NCBI GenBank assembly: GCA_011947345.1
Contig: JAAVTG010000071.1
Location: 40,659 to 104,658 of the forward strand
DNA: 64,000 nucleotides
Source: Phytophthora quininea
Taxonomy: Eukaryota > Oomycota > Peronosporomycetes > Peronosporales > Peronosporaceae
Direction of reading: 5' to 3'
The notes beneath the pieces are model-generated. The model had not been told where the DNA came from, did not search any database, and was given only the letters and a program-made list of their open reading frames with translations. This document shows, in pieces, positions 11,478 to 21,840 of this stretch; the first letter of the stretch is position 1; every line of letters begins with the position of its first letter. Made by a program: the position numbers and the translations under genes.

Positions 11478-11588
11478 GCTCAGCGAGCTGGTGCCATTGC
11501 TGGCCGTGGAGAGGAAGAGAGGGTGGTGGTGGCAAAGGTTTAGCGTCTGGGTACTTATAGCTGCTCGCTTCCGCCGCTGCGTGGTTCG

Positions 11589-11834
11589 TCATATCCGGGC
11601 CATTTTCACCTTGAATTCCCGCACAAGCCTAGCTGTACTCGTCGACACTGGTAGTCGATCGTCCAGAATTGCTTCGACTTCGAAGCAATCGTTCGCTTGG
11701 TCCGGTTCCCAACTGTCCTCCGGTAGGAGCTCCTCATCGAAGTCCAAGCGATTGTTCACTGTCACTTCAGGGGCCAGTCGAACCTTCGGCCGGTCATCAT
11801 ACTCCCATACCCGTTTCAGCCGCGAGATATGCAC
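11589..11834 (-). pseudogene. Gypsy integrase C-terminus with start of chromodomain
   Basis: An 81-codon minus-strand frame, 'MHISRLKRV...LDFDEELLPEDSWEPD...FEVEAILDDRLP', aligns with the C-terminal integrase/chromodomain join of Gypsy-B at 43587-43868 and Gypsy-A at ~33300-33500. It is the only pol remnant left of this copy. It fixes the copy's orientation as minus, opposite to the ORF at 8140-11477. The chromodomain is cut off after the first strand, at a junction with a different element near 11840-11980. Confidence 0.85.
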
Positions 11835-11987
11835 AAACGGGTAGAACCTGTATCCGCGGCGGTCGGGCAGTTCTAGCTCATATATGCGAATTCATCGATG
11901 CGCAAGCAAGTCGATGACTTCCTCTCGACGAGGTTGAGCGTCTTACGCAGTGTGCGTGACGCGATGGCTGAAAGTCTAGATGTTTAG

Positions 11988-12364
11988 ATGGAACAAGCTG
12001 ATGCAAAAGGCAGAGGCAATATGGTGGAATTCCAGATCGGGGACCTTGTTTTATTAAACACTAAGAACCTGCCTACAAATGCAGTATCTGCCGTCTTCAA
12101 GACGAAACTCCGACCACGGTTCATTGGACCGTTCAAGGTCGTGGCCAAGAAGGGCCTTGCATACTCCCAGCGAAGATGCGAACACATCCTGTGTTCTACG
12201 TGGGCTTGCTTAAGCCGTACCAGGACCCCGCGGGGGTGAGCGCGGAGGCGCTGGCGCCGCCGGCGCCTGCGCCGACAATGTGGTGGAGTGGCTTACCAGA
12301 AGATCCGATCTCGGATCTAGAGGCAGGGATCTCCAGCTCACAAATGCGACGTCATCTCGGTTAA
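11988..12364 (+). pseudogene. Gypsy-D integrase C-terminal (GPF/Y-like) fragment
   Basis: The plus-strand sequence 'VEFQIGDLVLLNTKNLP...KLRPRFIGPFKVVAKKG' (11988-12170) is the small barrel that follows the catalytic core in chromovirus integrases, including the 'GPFKV' of the GPF/Y motif. After a frame break it continues as 'HPVFYVGLLKPYQDP' (12183-12230), the classic end of that domain. It differs from Gypsy-A, B and C and belongs to a separate family. Its chromodomain is found at 13407-13652, about 1.2 kb downstream, so something is inserted between. Confidence 0.85.
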
Positions 12365-13200
12365 AACGACGTCGCGTTTTCCCCAGGACTTGACTAACGT
12401 AATTCCAAAGCGCGATAACGCAGTGGGCAGGAATGTAACCTTGGTACTTGAGGTCTTGGTTGGTGGCCGTGCGAGGATGGGCTTCCCACACTTCCGGTCG
12501 TCTTCTTCTCTTCTCTTCTTTTCTCTTCTTCTAGACCGGCTGATCCCTATCGCTTGATCAGTCGGTCTTCCGCACACGCGCTCTCTCTCTCCGTCAATCG
12601 CTCGGCCCTATCGCTTGCTCCGCGTAGACGTCTCTATTTATAGTGCCGTTCTCGTGACACTTCGGGGTTGGTTGGATTCACACAACCGACAACTCGTAGC
12701 GCCCGACCCCACCCTATAGATTGTGGTTCGGGGCGATTCTTCTACGAGGGGAGGCTGGCACGAGGCAAAGTCGAACTTGGGCGACACGAGGGTATATTAT
12801 CGCTTGTCTGCCGGTGTGGACTTGTGTTCTTCGTAGCTAAATGCGGACTGAACTAAAACTACCCGTTTGTTGGACACGCGTCGCTCTCTGGGCTCCTTGG
12901 TTGGCTCCGGAGCTACAGTTCCCAGCTGGTTTAGCGTTTCTGGGGTTGTCGCTCTTGATCGATCTGCTGCAGGCATCCCTCGGGTCGGCACACATCAAAT
13001 TCTGGGCTGGGCTTTGAGCCAGCTCTTGGATCCCCCATAGTCGTAACCATCTGTAAAGATCAGACGTCGGATCGTAAAGATCTGTACCCATGTCGTCGGA
13101 TCGCCAGTCGTACTTAATTGGAGCGCCCCCATTTTGATTGTTCTCTAGTCCCGACCACTCCATCTCCGCGCGGACCGGGGGCGCTCCCGTCAACCCGCTA
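12365..13200. other. Insertion within Gypsy-D; possible solo LTR on the minus strand
   Basis: This DNA separates the two halves of the Gypsy-D tail. Read on the minus strand it has a TATA-like 'ctataaatag' at about 12645-12635, then a purine-rich tract 'agaagagaaaagaagagaag' (12530-12505). That layout resembles an LTR promoter. A 124-codon minus-strand frame (13211-12837) contains 'DMGTDLYDPTSDLYRWLRLWG' and has no family I recognise. I could not find duplicated target bases. Confidence 0.35.
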
Positions 13201-13406
13201 CACCACAACAACGCTGAGTAGACAAACTGCTGCAGCCCAGTCAGTTGACCCCGAAGCTCCGCGAGCCCTAGCTCCTGAGCACGAAGATGGTCAGAGATCG
13301 ACTGCGGGGCCTCAAACTACTCCACCCGCAAGATCCGTCAGATCTTGATCGTAGCGATCAAACGTCTCCCAGACATATCGCATCTGGCGACTGAGCTCAG
13401 CCCGCA

Positions 13407-13652
13407 GTGAGCGAAACCGGTGCAGCATGGCTGAGACCTCCGATTGACACGCCTAGCGTGATCCAAGAATCGGATTCCCTTGGTCATCGACCAGCCGACC
13501 ACCGCCCTCCTCCGGCGCTGGGCGATGAGCACGGCAAGCTCCACAATCATGTGGAGCGGCTCCTGGCATGTCGTAGACGTAAGGGTCAAACCCAGTATCT
13601 GGTGAAGTGGAAGGGTTACCCTCACTCCCAGAACTCGCGGGAATACAATTGA
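13407..13652 (+). pseudogene. Gypsy-D chromodomain fragment
   Basis: The frame ends in 'HNHVERLLACRRRKGQTQYLVKWKGYPHSQNSREYN', a chromodomain with its conserved 'YLVKWKGY' strand. The usual W of 'NSWE' is replaced by R ('NSREY'), so one wall of the aromatic cage may be lost. Chromodomains at the end of integrase direct insertion to methylated histone H3. Proline-rich coding-like sequence precedes it from about 13200. Confidence 0.8.
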
Positions 13653-14014
13653 GATTATGCGAACGAGGTTTGTAGTCGTAATGAGTTGTTGAATGGGAAT
13701 ACGAAAGTGAAATCATTTGAGTTAGTTGTTTTTCCTCATCGCCAAATCCCTATCCCACTATGTATCATCACTAACGGTTACTGCCAAACTTGGCGTTAGG
13801 GACGAAGACAGTACTCGATGTCTCGTCAACGCGCATCACTTCAATTCTCGTCCAATCAGAATGCATGATCCAAAAGGATCAACCAATGAAAATGCACAGT
13901 TTATGTACCTTCGCCAAACTGCCGCACAAGGCACGCGCCAGCACGCGTAGAGCGTGTGCTCAACGGTCGAGGCCTTGCCGAGGAGACGATGAAGTGTAAT
14001 CACAACAAATATGG
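13653..14014. other. Unassigned flank of the hAT insertion
   Basis: No gene seen. A minus-strand frame of 114 codons (14180-13836) crosses the hAT end and is therefore not a gene. The DNA continues on the other side of the hAT element at 18133. Confidence 0.4.
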
Positions 14015-14039
14015 GGTGTCTCCACCCCTGGGACGAACC
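14015..14039 (+). repeat. hAT left end: target duplication GGTGTCTC plus terminal inverted repeat
   Basis: Positions 14015-14022 read GGTGTCTC. They are followed by the terminal inverted repeat CACCCCTGGGACGAACC (14023-14039). The right end has the same 8 bases outside a matching inverted repeat (16 of 17 bases identical). An 8-bp duplication and a CA-starting repeat are hallmarks of the hAT superfamily. Further gaacc/ggttc motifs (14037-14160) may be subterminal transposase sites. Confidence 0.95.
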
Positions 14040-14278
14040 GAACCAGAACCATGGTTCTACTGTTTTTTTAACCCGAACCAGGCAGGGAGCCGGGTTCCCG
14101 CAAAAAGTCAACGAACGGAACCTGGGAGGGAACCTGGCTCGTTCCATAAATCCGCGCTTCTCATTGGCTAACTTGCTCAAATGTCATTGACCATAACTAT
14201 TATGGCTACCAGAGATTTAGTTCTGCGCTTCCGACATTTTGCAGGCGGCGACTTCAACATCGTTAGAATTTCGCCCCG

Positions 14279-15382
14279 ATGGACGACCTCCCGATCATCG
14301 AGCTGCCAGAGCACTACCGCATCGACGGTGAAAAGCTTGGGTTGGCGCTCGCCCATGTGTCGGCGCAGGTAAACAGCATCGCAGAGCATCAGGCCCAGCT
14401 TCAGCAGCGGCAGTCTCTCCACGAAGAAGAGCAGCAGCGCTTCATCGAGCAGCGTGTTGCGGCTGCGCGAGAGGAGGCAGAAGCGCGAAGCAACGCACTT
14501 GTCCTCGCCATCCAGCAGACCTACGGGGACCCATCGACACTGGAGCTCCGCGTCGACGCGCGCATCCAAGATGTCCTCCAGCAGCTCCAACATGGAGCCC
14601 AGGAACAAGCTAGGGCCTTTGCAGAGGCCCAATTGGCCGATCAAGCTGCGCTGCATCAACTCGTGGAGCAGCGCATGCACGCTGCTCTTCAACACATTGA
14701 ACAGGAGGTCACCATGCGCGCTGACCAGCGCTTCCAGGATTTGCGCCAAGACGTCTTCAAGTACGTCGAAGATCGGTTCCAGGTCGCCGTTCAGCGCGCA
14801 GAAGATAACGCGCGTGAGTTCGTGAGAGGCGAGCTAAAATATCGCCATGGTGCTCGCCAGGATTCTATCGCTCGATCAGAAACACGCGTTGTCGAGTTGG
14901 TTCGAGGAATTCTTGGCCAGTACGATAGCGCAACACGGAAGCGCCAAGAGCAGGAGAGCGAAGATATTACCGACCGTGTCGAAGAGCGGCTTCGTCAAGT
15001 GGTGATAGTGGCCAAAACCGCTGCAGAGACCAAGGCTCGCGAGGTGGTGGCGCAGCAGGTGAGCTCGACAGGATCCATGTGTTTAAACACCGTGACGGCG
15101 ACCGCGTCTGCGTGTACGTCAGCTACAGATACAGCAAGAAAAGCAGCCGCACCCACCAGGTCGAGACCAATACCTCAACGTCGGCTGGGGCGGAAGGCGC
15201 GAGCTCAAGTGGACGAAGTTCGAGAAGATGAAGCAGCTCGGGCTCAGCGGCTCCTGGAGCGTAGAGCTCGAGCTAAAGTGGATCGTATTCGGCAAGAGGC
15301 ACAGGAAGCTGTACGTGCTCGTGCTGCTATTCGAGCGGCGGAATTGCTCGACCCAAAACGCAAAGTTAGGTTCAAACGCTAA
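14279..15382 (+). CDS. Coiled-coil protein encoded inside the hAT element
   Basis: An intact frame of 367 codons starts at an ATG (MDDLPIIELPEHYRID) and ends 'LLDPKRKVRFKR'. Almost the whole protein is rich in Gln, Glu, Arg and Ala in a heptad-like pattern. Two regions (residues ~25-180 and ~285-350) look like long coiled coils, separated by a Ser/Thr/Ala stretch (~255-285). I see no enzymatic motif, signal peptide or membrane segment. It lies between the hAT inverted repeats, convergent with the transposase, so it travels with the element. It could be an accessory protein (transposase partner, silencing modulator) or a captured host fragment. The intact frame next to a broken transposase suggests selection or recent capture. 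Confidence 0.7.
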   Translation: MDDLPIIELPEHYRIDGEKLGLALAHVSAQVNSIAEHQAQLQQRQSLHEEEQQRFIEQRVAAAREEAEARSNALVLAIQQTYGDPSTLELRVDARIQDVLQQLQHGAQEQARAFAEAQLADQAALHQLVEQRMHAALQHIEQEVTMRADQRFQDLRQDVFKYVEDRFQVAVQRAEDNAREFVRGELKYRHGARQDSIARSETRVVELVRGILGQYDSATRKRQEQESEDITDRVEERLRQVVIVAKTAAETKAREVVAQQVSSTGSMCLNTVTATASACTSATDTARKAAAPTRSRPIPQRRLGRKARAQVDEVREDEAARAQRLLERRARAKVDRIRQEAQEAVRARAAIRAAELLDPKRKVRFKR

Positions 15383-15454
15383 CACCATTAATATCCATGA
15401 ACTACATATATTGCATGCATTTACACACGTACATCTCAGCACCTTCCGTTCCAG

Positions 15455-17881
15455 CTAGGCTTCACCCGCATCCTCGTTATCGGAGAGACCTAAATCCATG
15501 CTTCCACTCGAGAAAAGATTTGCCAGCGACCCGAACTCATCATCTAGCTCTTGTACCATGTTCACAAAAACGTTTGATGGCAGTCGTTCTTCTGCTGAGT
15601 TCGGAGATAGCTTCGGACACTGCGTTATATCGACATAGCTCCTGTTACAGTTCAAAAACGTTGCCATGTCCACGTTGTACGGTGCCAACGAGCTACGTTG
15701 TGGTGTTACCATTCTCCCGGCTGTTCCGAAGTCCCTCTCAATTTGGGCCGACGACGAAGGCATTGAAAACAGGACACGCGCCACCAGAGGGAGAAGTCGG
15801 AAGTTACCCTGCTCTTGTCGGCGCTTCCAGAAGCTGAGGACCGGCTCAACTTCACCTGGACGTACAGCTCGCAGCGATGTGGGGTTGTAAGCCAGCGGTC
15901 GAACTCTTCATCAATTCGCTGCTCGTGCATTGCATTATGCGTCTCCGCTGGCGGTGGTACGACCTCGTCCGCCGTCTCGGCGAATAGCTCCATGACATCT
16001 TCAGAAAATACGACATCAGGGGTGGCGCAACGATGCCGGGTGAAGTTGGCTGGGTATCAACCGCCTCCATGATTTTTCGGACACCGTCGATAACTTTACG
16101 CCGAACCTTAGTGTAGTGATGGTCGGCCACCTGCTGCGAAGCTCCAGCTTGCAGGTTAGATTTCACGATCACTTTCTTCAACGCCCCATCGGGATTCTTG
16201 AAATTGGGGTGCAGTAGTAATTGCATCTCGAAGGCGTAGGAGCAAGTGTTCATGATATGGCGGTCAGTGTACCGCCGGAAAAACACTCGGTGGAAAGCAT
16301 TATGGAGAAGAGCACGGGTCGTCGACGCCAAATTTGAGAGATCTTCCGGCCTGAAAAATCGTTTGTCCGTCTTGGTCGATCGGCAGTCCTTCAAAGGAGC
16401 AGTGACATCCAACAGAGAGATTCGGAACTTATAGAGCCCGAGGAGCACCTTGCATTGGTTTCCTGCCTCGGCCTGCCCAATGTGATTGAGCATTGAGATC
16501 GGCTCGAGCAGCGAAAGCACCTGGATGAGCTCCATTTTGTCACGAGCCAGCGGGAAGGCCGCCGGTGGAACCACATTTTCGCGTCGGGCTTTAACCACTC
16601 TCTCTTCGTACCATGCCACAAGTGGGTCCCAAAGTAGTAAAATGCGCCGGACGACTCGCGCGAGGCCCAGGAAACGGTGAATGCGGAAGTTGATTAGCTG
16701 TTTGGCGTTCACATCATCCTCTGTCATGACGCTGCATAACTCACTGAACAGAGTGCCCATTACTTCGACGTGCTGCGTCTGGTACACGGTCTTGACAATT
16801 CGCCGCAGCATGTCGGTCATCGCTGGGTTCTTGGACGTGCTGGTGTCAGCGACGATACCAAATGCAGTCTTGGTGGCCGCGTGCGTAAAATGCGGTACGC
16901 ACCATTCCCAACACAACTTCAGACCGGTCGTCATCATCCACTTAACGTCACTTCTCCCGTCGCTTGTTGAGCCGAAGAGGTCATGGCGACTCAAACCAAA
17001 GTCTGCTAAGACATCACCAATCCACCGGTAAAAGGACCACGTATTCCTCCATCCCGCTCCCCGTATTGTGGGGCGAAGTGACGGGTTCCCAGTAGTACCG
17101 ATTTGAACTCGAACGACGAATCCACCAAATACAGCCGTAGCCCCAGGAACTTGGTGTTCATCGCGGACGCTGTCCAAAAGCCGCCCACAATGGAGAAGCA
17201 CTTGGCTGATCCGATTCGTTTTTCGGCCAGCATCGCCTTGATCTGACGCTTAGTCGCGTCGTAGAGCTCCACGACAGAATGACGGATGACCTTGGCGTTT
17301 AAGGCCACCTGAGCCTCCTCCTTGAGCACCAGATCGCGGATTAGCAGCGACTCCTCATATTCTCCGATGCGGAAAGGGAGATTATTATTCACGATACGCA
17401 TCGTCTCGATCAGGACGTACGCGCGACCGGGGTCGTCGCGGAACAGTGGGCTTCGCCGCAAGATGGCTAGCTCTTCTTCGCGTGTCCGCTTCTTGCCCGC
17501 CTCGCTGGCGGTCTTGTCGGAAGCAACACCATGAGCCTTGTTCAGGTGGTTAGTTGCTTTAGATGTCTTTCCACCGGACATCAATATCTTGGCGCGCTGT
17601 GTGCGGCAGGTTTCGCTCGCCATGCACATCCAGATAGCGGTAGCGCTCTCGTCGGACGTGCTGACCACGCGCACGCCCCAGTCGTACACGAACGAGGTCT
17701 CGTTTGGCTTCGCTGGAAGGATCTGCGTGCCAGCATCAGGAACAAAGGCTTGGATGGCTTCCCGCACAGCGATCGGGACGCTACTCGCCTCGTCACGACG
17801 TCTTCTTCCCTCGGGCTCCATGGGCGACTGCTGAAGATCGCAATAGCAGGAAGCAAATCGTCTTTTAGCAACCCATGACAT
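15455..17881 (-). pseudogene. hAT superfamily transposase, frameshifted
   Basis: The first ATG in frame is at 17881 (MSWVAKRR). Features in order: a BED-type zinc-finger-like segment with Cys and His ligands (~17625-17540, 'WMCMASETC...NHLNKAHG'); the catalytic core ('FGSTSDGRSDVKW', 'HFTHAATKTAFGIVADTSTSKNP', ~16990-16820); and the C-terminal hATC dimerisation region ('FWKRRQEQGNF', then 'SMPSSSAQIERDFGTAGRM', ~15830-15700), with its diagnostic S..Q.ER.F pattern. Frame breaks near 17035, 16030 and 15880 split it into four pieces. The product would excise and reinsert the element between the repeats at 14023 and 18124. The length (~800 residues if joined) is normal. Confidence 0.9.
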
Positions 17882-18107
17882 GATTTTTTCCGCTAAAACG
17901 CACCGTAAAACAGCCAATGAAATGCTTCAAACTGGAGAACCTTCGCCCTCTCCCATGAGGGCCTACTGAGGTTCCCTCTATTTACGGAAGGAACTTCAAA
18001 ACCGGCTCATTACCGACGCTAAATACGGACAAGAACGGTATTTTTCAAGTTACTGGCTCCAAACTGAGACTGAAACGGTTACCGACATTTTGGGCTCGTA
18101 CCCATTT

Positions 18108-18132
18108 GGTTCGTCCCAGGCGTGGGTGTCTC
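18108..18132 (-). repeat. hAT right end: terminal inverted repeat plus target duplication GGTGTCTC
   Basis: On the minus strand the element begins CACGCCTGGGACGAACC (18124-18108), one base different from the left repeat. The plus strand then continues with GGTGTCTC (18125-18132), identical to the 8 bases left of the element. Confidence 0.95.
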
Positions 18133-19510
18133 TGAGGTAAGACTGCCCTGACGTCGTGGACGCTTTTGATCGGACTGATCACAGGCGCCCTGGGGGCCTG
18201 TGGTCAACTCGTCGACAGAACTGCGCTTCCCACCACTAGTGCGGGGAGGGGGGCATGCGGACCAGCAGCAGAGCTCACGCTCTGGTCCGGGGCTGGCTCA
18301 GCCAGCAACGCCTCTCTGAGAGGCAGGAGCGAAATGGGACGCACCCGCGCTGGCTGCACGCGCAGAGCGCGAACGGGGGGTCTCGTACGGGACTTAGCAA
18401 AGTCAAAGTACAGACGCCGTTCGACTCGATCGCTAGCTTCACTGAAGCTTGCGGCCGCACTTGGCCCAAGTCTGAAAGGCCGAGAGATACTCGGGGACGG
18501 TCTCTCCCGGCTTGAGAGCGATGGGATACGTCCGCATCTGCGGCACCGAGCCGCCGCTCGCTTGAGTGTGAAGACGTTGGCGATATTCCGCCACGTTCGT
18601 CACCTGCGGCGTCAGGAACCGCTCGTGACGAGTCACCAGCTCGGCGTCCATGTGGACTGGAGGCCCTACGATGTAGCTGGCGAGCGATGGTTGCGGCAGG
18701 AAGCCGTAGTCGCGTCGCGACGGAGTCAACAATGGCTATGCCACCGGGGCGCTGCGAGCGCGTGTGCGCCCGACTTACGAAAGCGCGGTCCTGGGCCTCG
18801 TCGAGGTTGTTCGTGATGACACGGTCGTCAGAGCGGTCGTCTTCATCACGCAGAGGCTGCGGCGGTGCCGCGTGCAGAGCGCTCAATATGAAGGCCGAGG
18901 GCTTGGCTTCCGGGAACGGACATGGAGTCCGTAGAGGCGGTCGCTTGACCGGGAGGCGCGCGTGGGTCACTCGGAGAGCGTGTTGTACGCGGGGAGATCG
19001 CGGCACGGGACTTCCAACCCCTGGCGAAGCGACTGAGCGATCGGCGTGATCGTCACGCGTTGGAGTATCGCTACCTTGGTCGTCCGACTCGTCATAGTCG
19101 ACCCCGACCTCGCCTTGCTCTTGGGGAGAGTGAGCGCGCTGTATCGACACCGTGCCGGCGACGAGAGCGGACTTCCATCCCAGTACGAGGTCACGTCGAT
19201 GTCAGCCTGGCTGTCGGAACTGCCCATGGGGCTGCGCATTGCACGATCTCCGTAGACCCGGCGATGCACCGCGAAGTACTCCGCAACGGAGAGTGTGTGA
19301 GCGGTCTCGGGCCGGCTTGAGGCCGCGCACGAGCGCTGGGAAACTGAGGACAGCCTGGTAGAGAGGCCTGCAAGCGATCGACACTTGAGGCAGGCGAAGA
19401 ATGGGCTCGTCGAGCCAACGGCGGCCTCGTTGAGGCGTAGCGACCAGCGGAAGTCTCTAAGAGACGTGACCATGACAAGGCAGTTGTGGATCCGGTGTGT
19501 CCACGATTTG
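18133..19510. other. Unassigned GC-rich remnant, possibly retroelement gag-like
   Basis: Several overlapping minus-strand frames run through this stretch (19473-18967, 19150-18275, 18732-18439). Fragments such as 'LSVAEYFAVHRRVYGDRAM', 'GEVGVDYDESDDQGSDTP' and 'GETVPEYLSAFQTWAKCG' look like pieces of one low-complexity, acidic coding sequence. I recognise no family and cannot place a start or end. Confidence 0.3.
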
Positions 19511-19944
19511 ATGGGGAGGGAGTAACGGGATTACACGAAAGTCATAACCGTGTGTAGACTTTTGGCTATTTAGTCATCGTGTAGCCATTTGGCTCTCCAC
19601 CACTCATTTACATATCTCTTAGGTTAACTATGCCACATAGTTTAGTCTATACATTTACAGCAAATGTCAGATAAACAATTCAATTCAGTTCTATTTTTGC
19701 AGTTAATTAGTGTTGTCCTTGTTTTAAGGGACACTGACTCTGCGAGTCCTAGTTACGGGACTGTACTTGGTTCTTGTATAGAACTGAAGGCGGGACGCCT
19801 AAAGACACAGACTCGAGGAGTCCTACGTCTTCCTCTGTGCACACACACCGCTACGCAGCCCCGCTGCAGGGAGAGACTTGTTCTTGTGGGCAGGGTTACT
19901 GTATTAAGGCTACGTTGCCAAGTGGAGTAATTCGTACACCACAG

Positions 19945-19966
19945 TGGTGGTGGTGGTGGTGGGGGG
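19945..19966 (+). repeat. (GGT)n microsatellite
   Basis: A run of GGT/TGG repeats ends in a G-run (tggtggtggtgg then gggggg). It is a simple-sequence tract with no sign of function. Confidence 0.9.
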
Positions 19967-21049
19967 ACGGGCAAGTGACTTGATATGAGTGTGGAGTCAT
20001 CATTGGGTCCACAATCTTGAAGCAAATCGTTGCACACTGGGGGTCAGGTTTCCCAAACGGGGTGACGTCCCAGACTTCGGTCCTGATCGCTTGAGCGAGA
20101 AATTGCATAAGATTCCAGCCGCGACCGACTGGAACGACCATCACGCGTTGTTTCATGAGCGGTCCGAAACTGCAGTAGTGGTTCAAGTCAGAGGTACATC
20201 CACCGTCTCAACAGCAGCATCGTCAGGAAAGCATCTAGGAATCTCACTACCACACCATTCGTTGATGGGATCGCGGGTGGTGCAGAGGGCCTGCTGATCG
20301 GAGGTCTCCGTATAAATACCTCATCCAAACACAACACCTCCTTGTCTGGAGCGCCCTCTTGGTTAACAGCCAGCGCCGACCGGAGGGAGGAGGTCACAGT
20401 TTCCGCTCTGGACGACCGTCTCAGCACACCATCCCCAACTGGACTGGTGTCGACTCGAGACGTCGCCATCGCAGACAATATGATTCCAGCAATCTCTATC
20501 GCTACTCCAGATCCTGAATCAGACAGGAGAATCCTTGTGAGCGCAGAACGATCAGACTGTGGGGTCCCGATCGAAGAGAGAAACCCAGAAGCTTTGTAGC
20601 GAAGATGATATCGTCGGCGACTTGTGCGCGACTGAGCGACTTGGCGGTGACTTGGTTAGTCGACGACTAGAAGCTGGTGTCTTCCATTGCCTACGACTTG
20701 GCGAAGTCTCAGCGACAGGAATTTGCTATGACGAGAAGCAGTATCTCGTGACATTCGGCAGCTTAACCTACATCTGACATCGGATCGGAGTGGTGGAAAG
20801 CGACTCGATTCAGCTCATCTGCTAGCGATGATGTCAGTAGAGATGAGTCTGCAATCTGGTTAGTCGGCAAAAGACACATCGGGTCTCGTCACTAACGCGA
20901 AGCAGATCCCAGTTCAATACTCCAGTTGCTAAATCGTCGCGGAGCGAAAACTCCAGCCAAATACCTGCGATCCCCCGAAAACCCCGCTGACACCGCTAAA
21001 AGCTTCGTTCACAATCCCGTCAATTGACGGGACTTCTAGCGATCGCTCT

Positions 21050-21270
21050 AAGACGACACAGTCACTACCGACTATACAGCCACCTTAACTATGCAATCAC
21101 CCCTGACAATACAGTCACTACCGGCTACACAGCTTCCTCCTTCGATGATTCAGTCCTACCAAACTACACTTTTGTTTCAGGCTGTACAGCTAATGTCGAC
21201 TATACAGTCAGCGGTGGCTATACAGTCATACTCTACCCTACAACCAGTGTCCGCTATACAGCCAATGCCT
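21050..21270 (+). repeat. Irregular cluster of CTATACAGTC-like motifs
   Basis: Within about 220 bp the sequence [ga]ctatacag[tc]c or a close variant (aatacagtc, ctacacagc, ctgtacagc) occurs about nine times, for example at ~21076, ~21106, ~21131, ~21182, ~21202 and ~21219. Spacing is irregular and not a multiple of one unit. Open frames through the cluster give repetitive peptides such as 'VDYTVSGGYTV' and 'MSTIQSAVAIQS', a by-product of the motif. Confidence 0.7.
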
Positions 21271-21840
21271 GCTTCCGTGCCCTTTTCTACTCTAAGTGAT
21301 GTGGGATCAGAAAACAAATACACCGCTTCACAGCTGCATAAGCGATCTCCGGTATGTACGATCTCATCACGTAACATTGCAGCTGCGTGTATCTCGTCTC
21401 CGAATTGGATGACTACAGCCGTGGCGCCGGCAGCCCGCTGTCCTAGCGAGTACTCTAATAACAGGGGCAGAATCGGGGCTGACAACGAGTATCACACCCA
21501 CGGAAATCGTTACGCCAGGTCGTTTTACAAGATATGACCGCCTGATTGCACGAGAATGCTCCGATTCGATGCAAGTTACTCAAGGAAGCTTGAAGCACTA
21601 GACCACATGCGCAAATTTGGCATCAAGTCTCCGGTTCCTGACTACCCCATCTCGTGAGTAGGCACTGCAGGAACAGAGTTTCTCCTGACCAAACCTCTAC
21701 AGCACGCCATGTCCGAGCTCGTGCGAAGATCAGAATCTATGTTACCCGCATTCGTCAAGATGATGCGGCGCCAAACTGCTGATAATTATCGTCCCAACAA
21801 TAATTCAGAGCCAACGTTGTCAACAAAGCTGTGCCGCTAG

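Larger units (their letters stand above)
14023..18124 (-). mobile_element. Complete hAT transposon with two convergent genes
   Basis: The element is 4,102 bp, bounded by imperfect terminal inverted repeats and a perfect 8-bp target duplication (GGTGTCTC). The minus strand carries a hAT transposase (17881-15455) with frame breaks. The plus strand carries an intact 367-codon coiled-coil gene (14279-15382). The two genes are convergent with 72 bp between their ends. hAT elements normally encode only the transposase, so the second gene is notable. The undamaged target duplication points to fairly recent insertion, in tension with the broken transposase. Confidence 0.93.
19511..21840. other. Unassigned remnants, no recognisable gene
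   Basis: Mostly short frames on both strands. A plus-strand frame at 20342-20599 with Ser/Asp-rich sequence and fragments around 21550-21840 ('ELVRRSESMLPAFVKMMR') look coding-like but match nothing I know. The segment contains the GGT tract at ~19945 and the CTATACAGTC cluster at ~21050-21270, listed separately. Confidence 0.35.
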
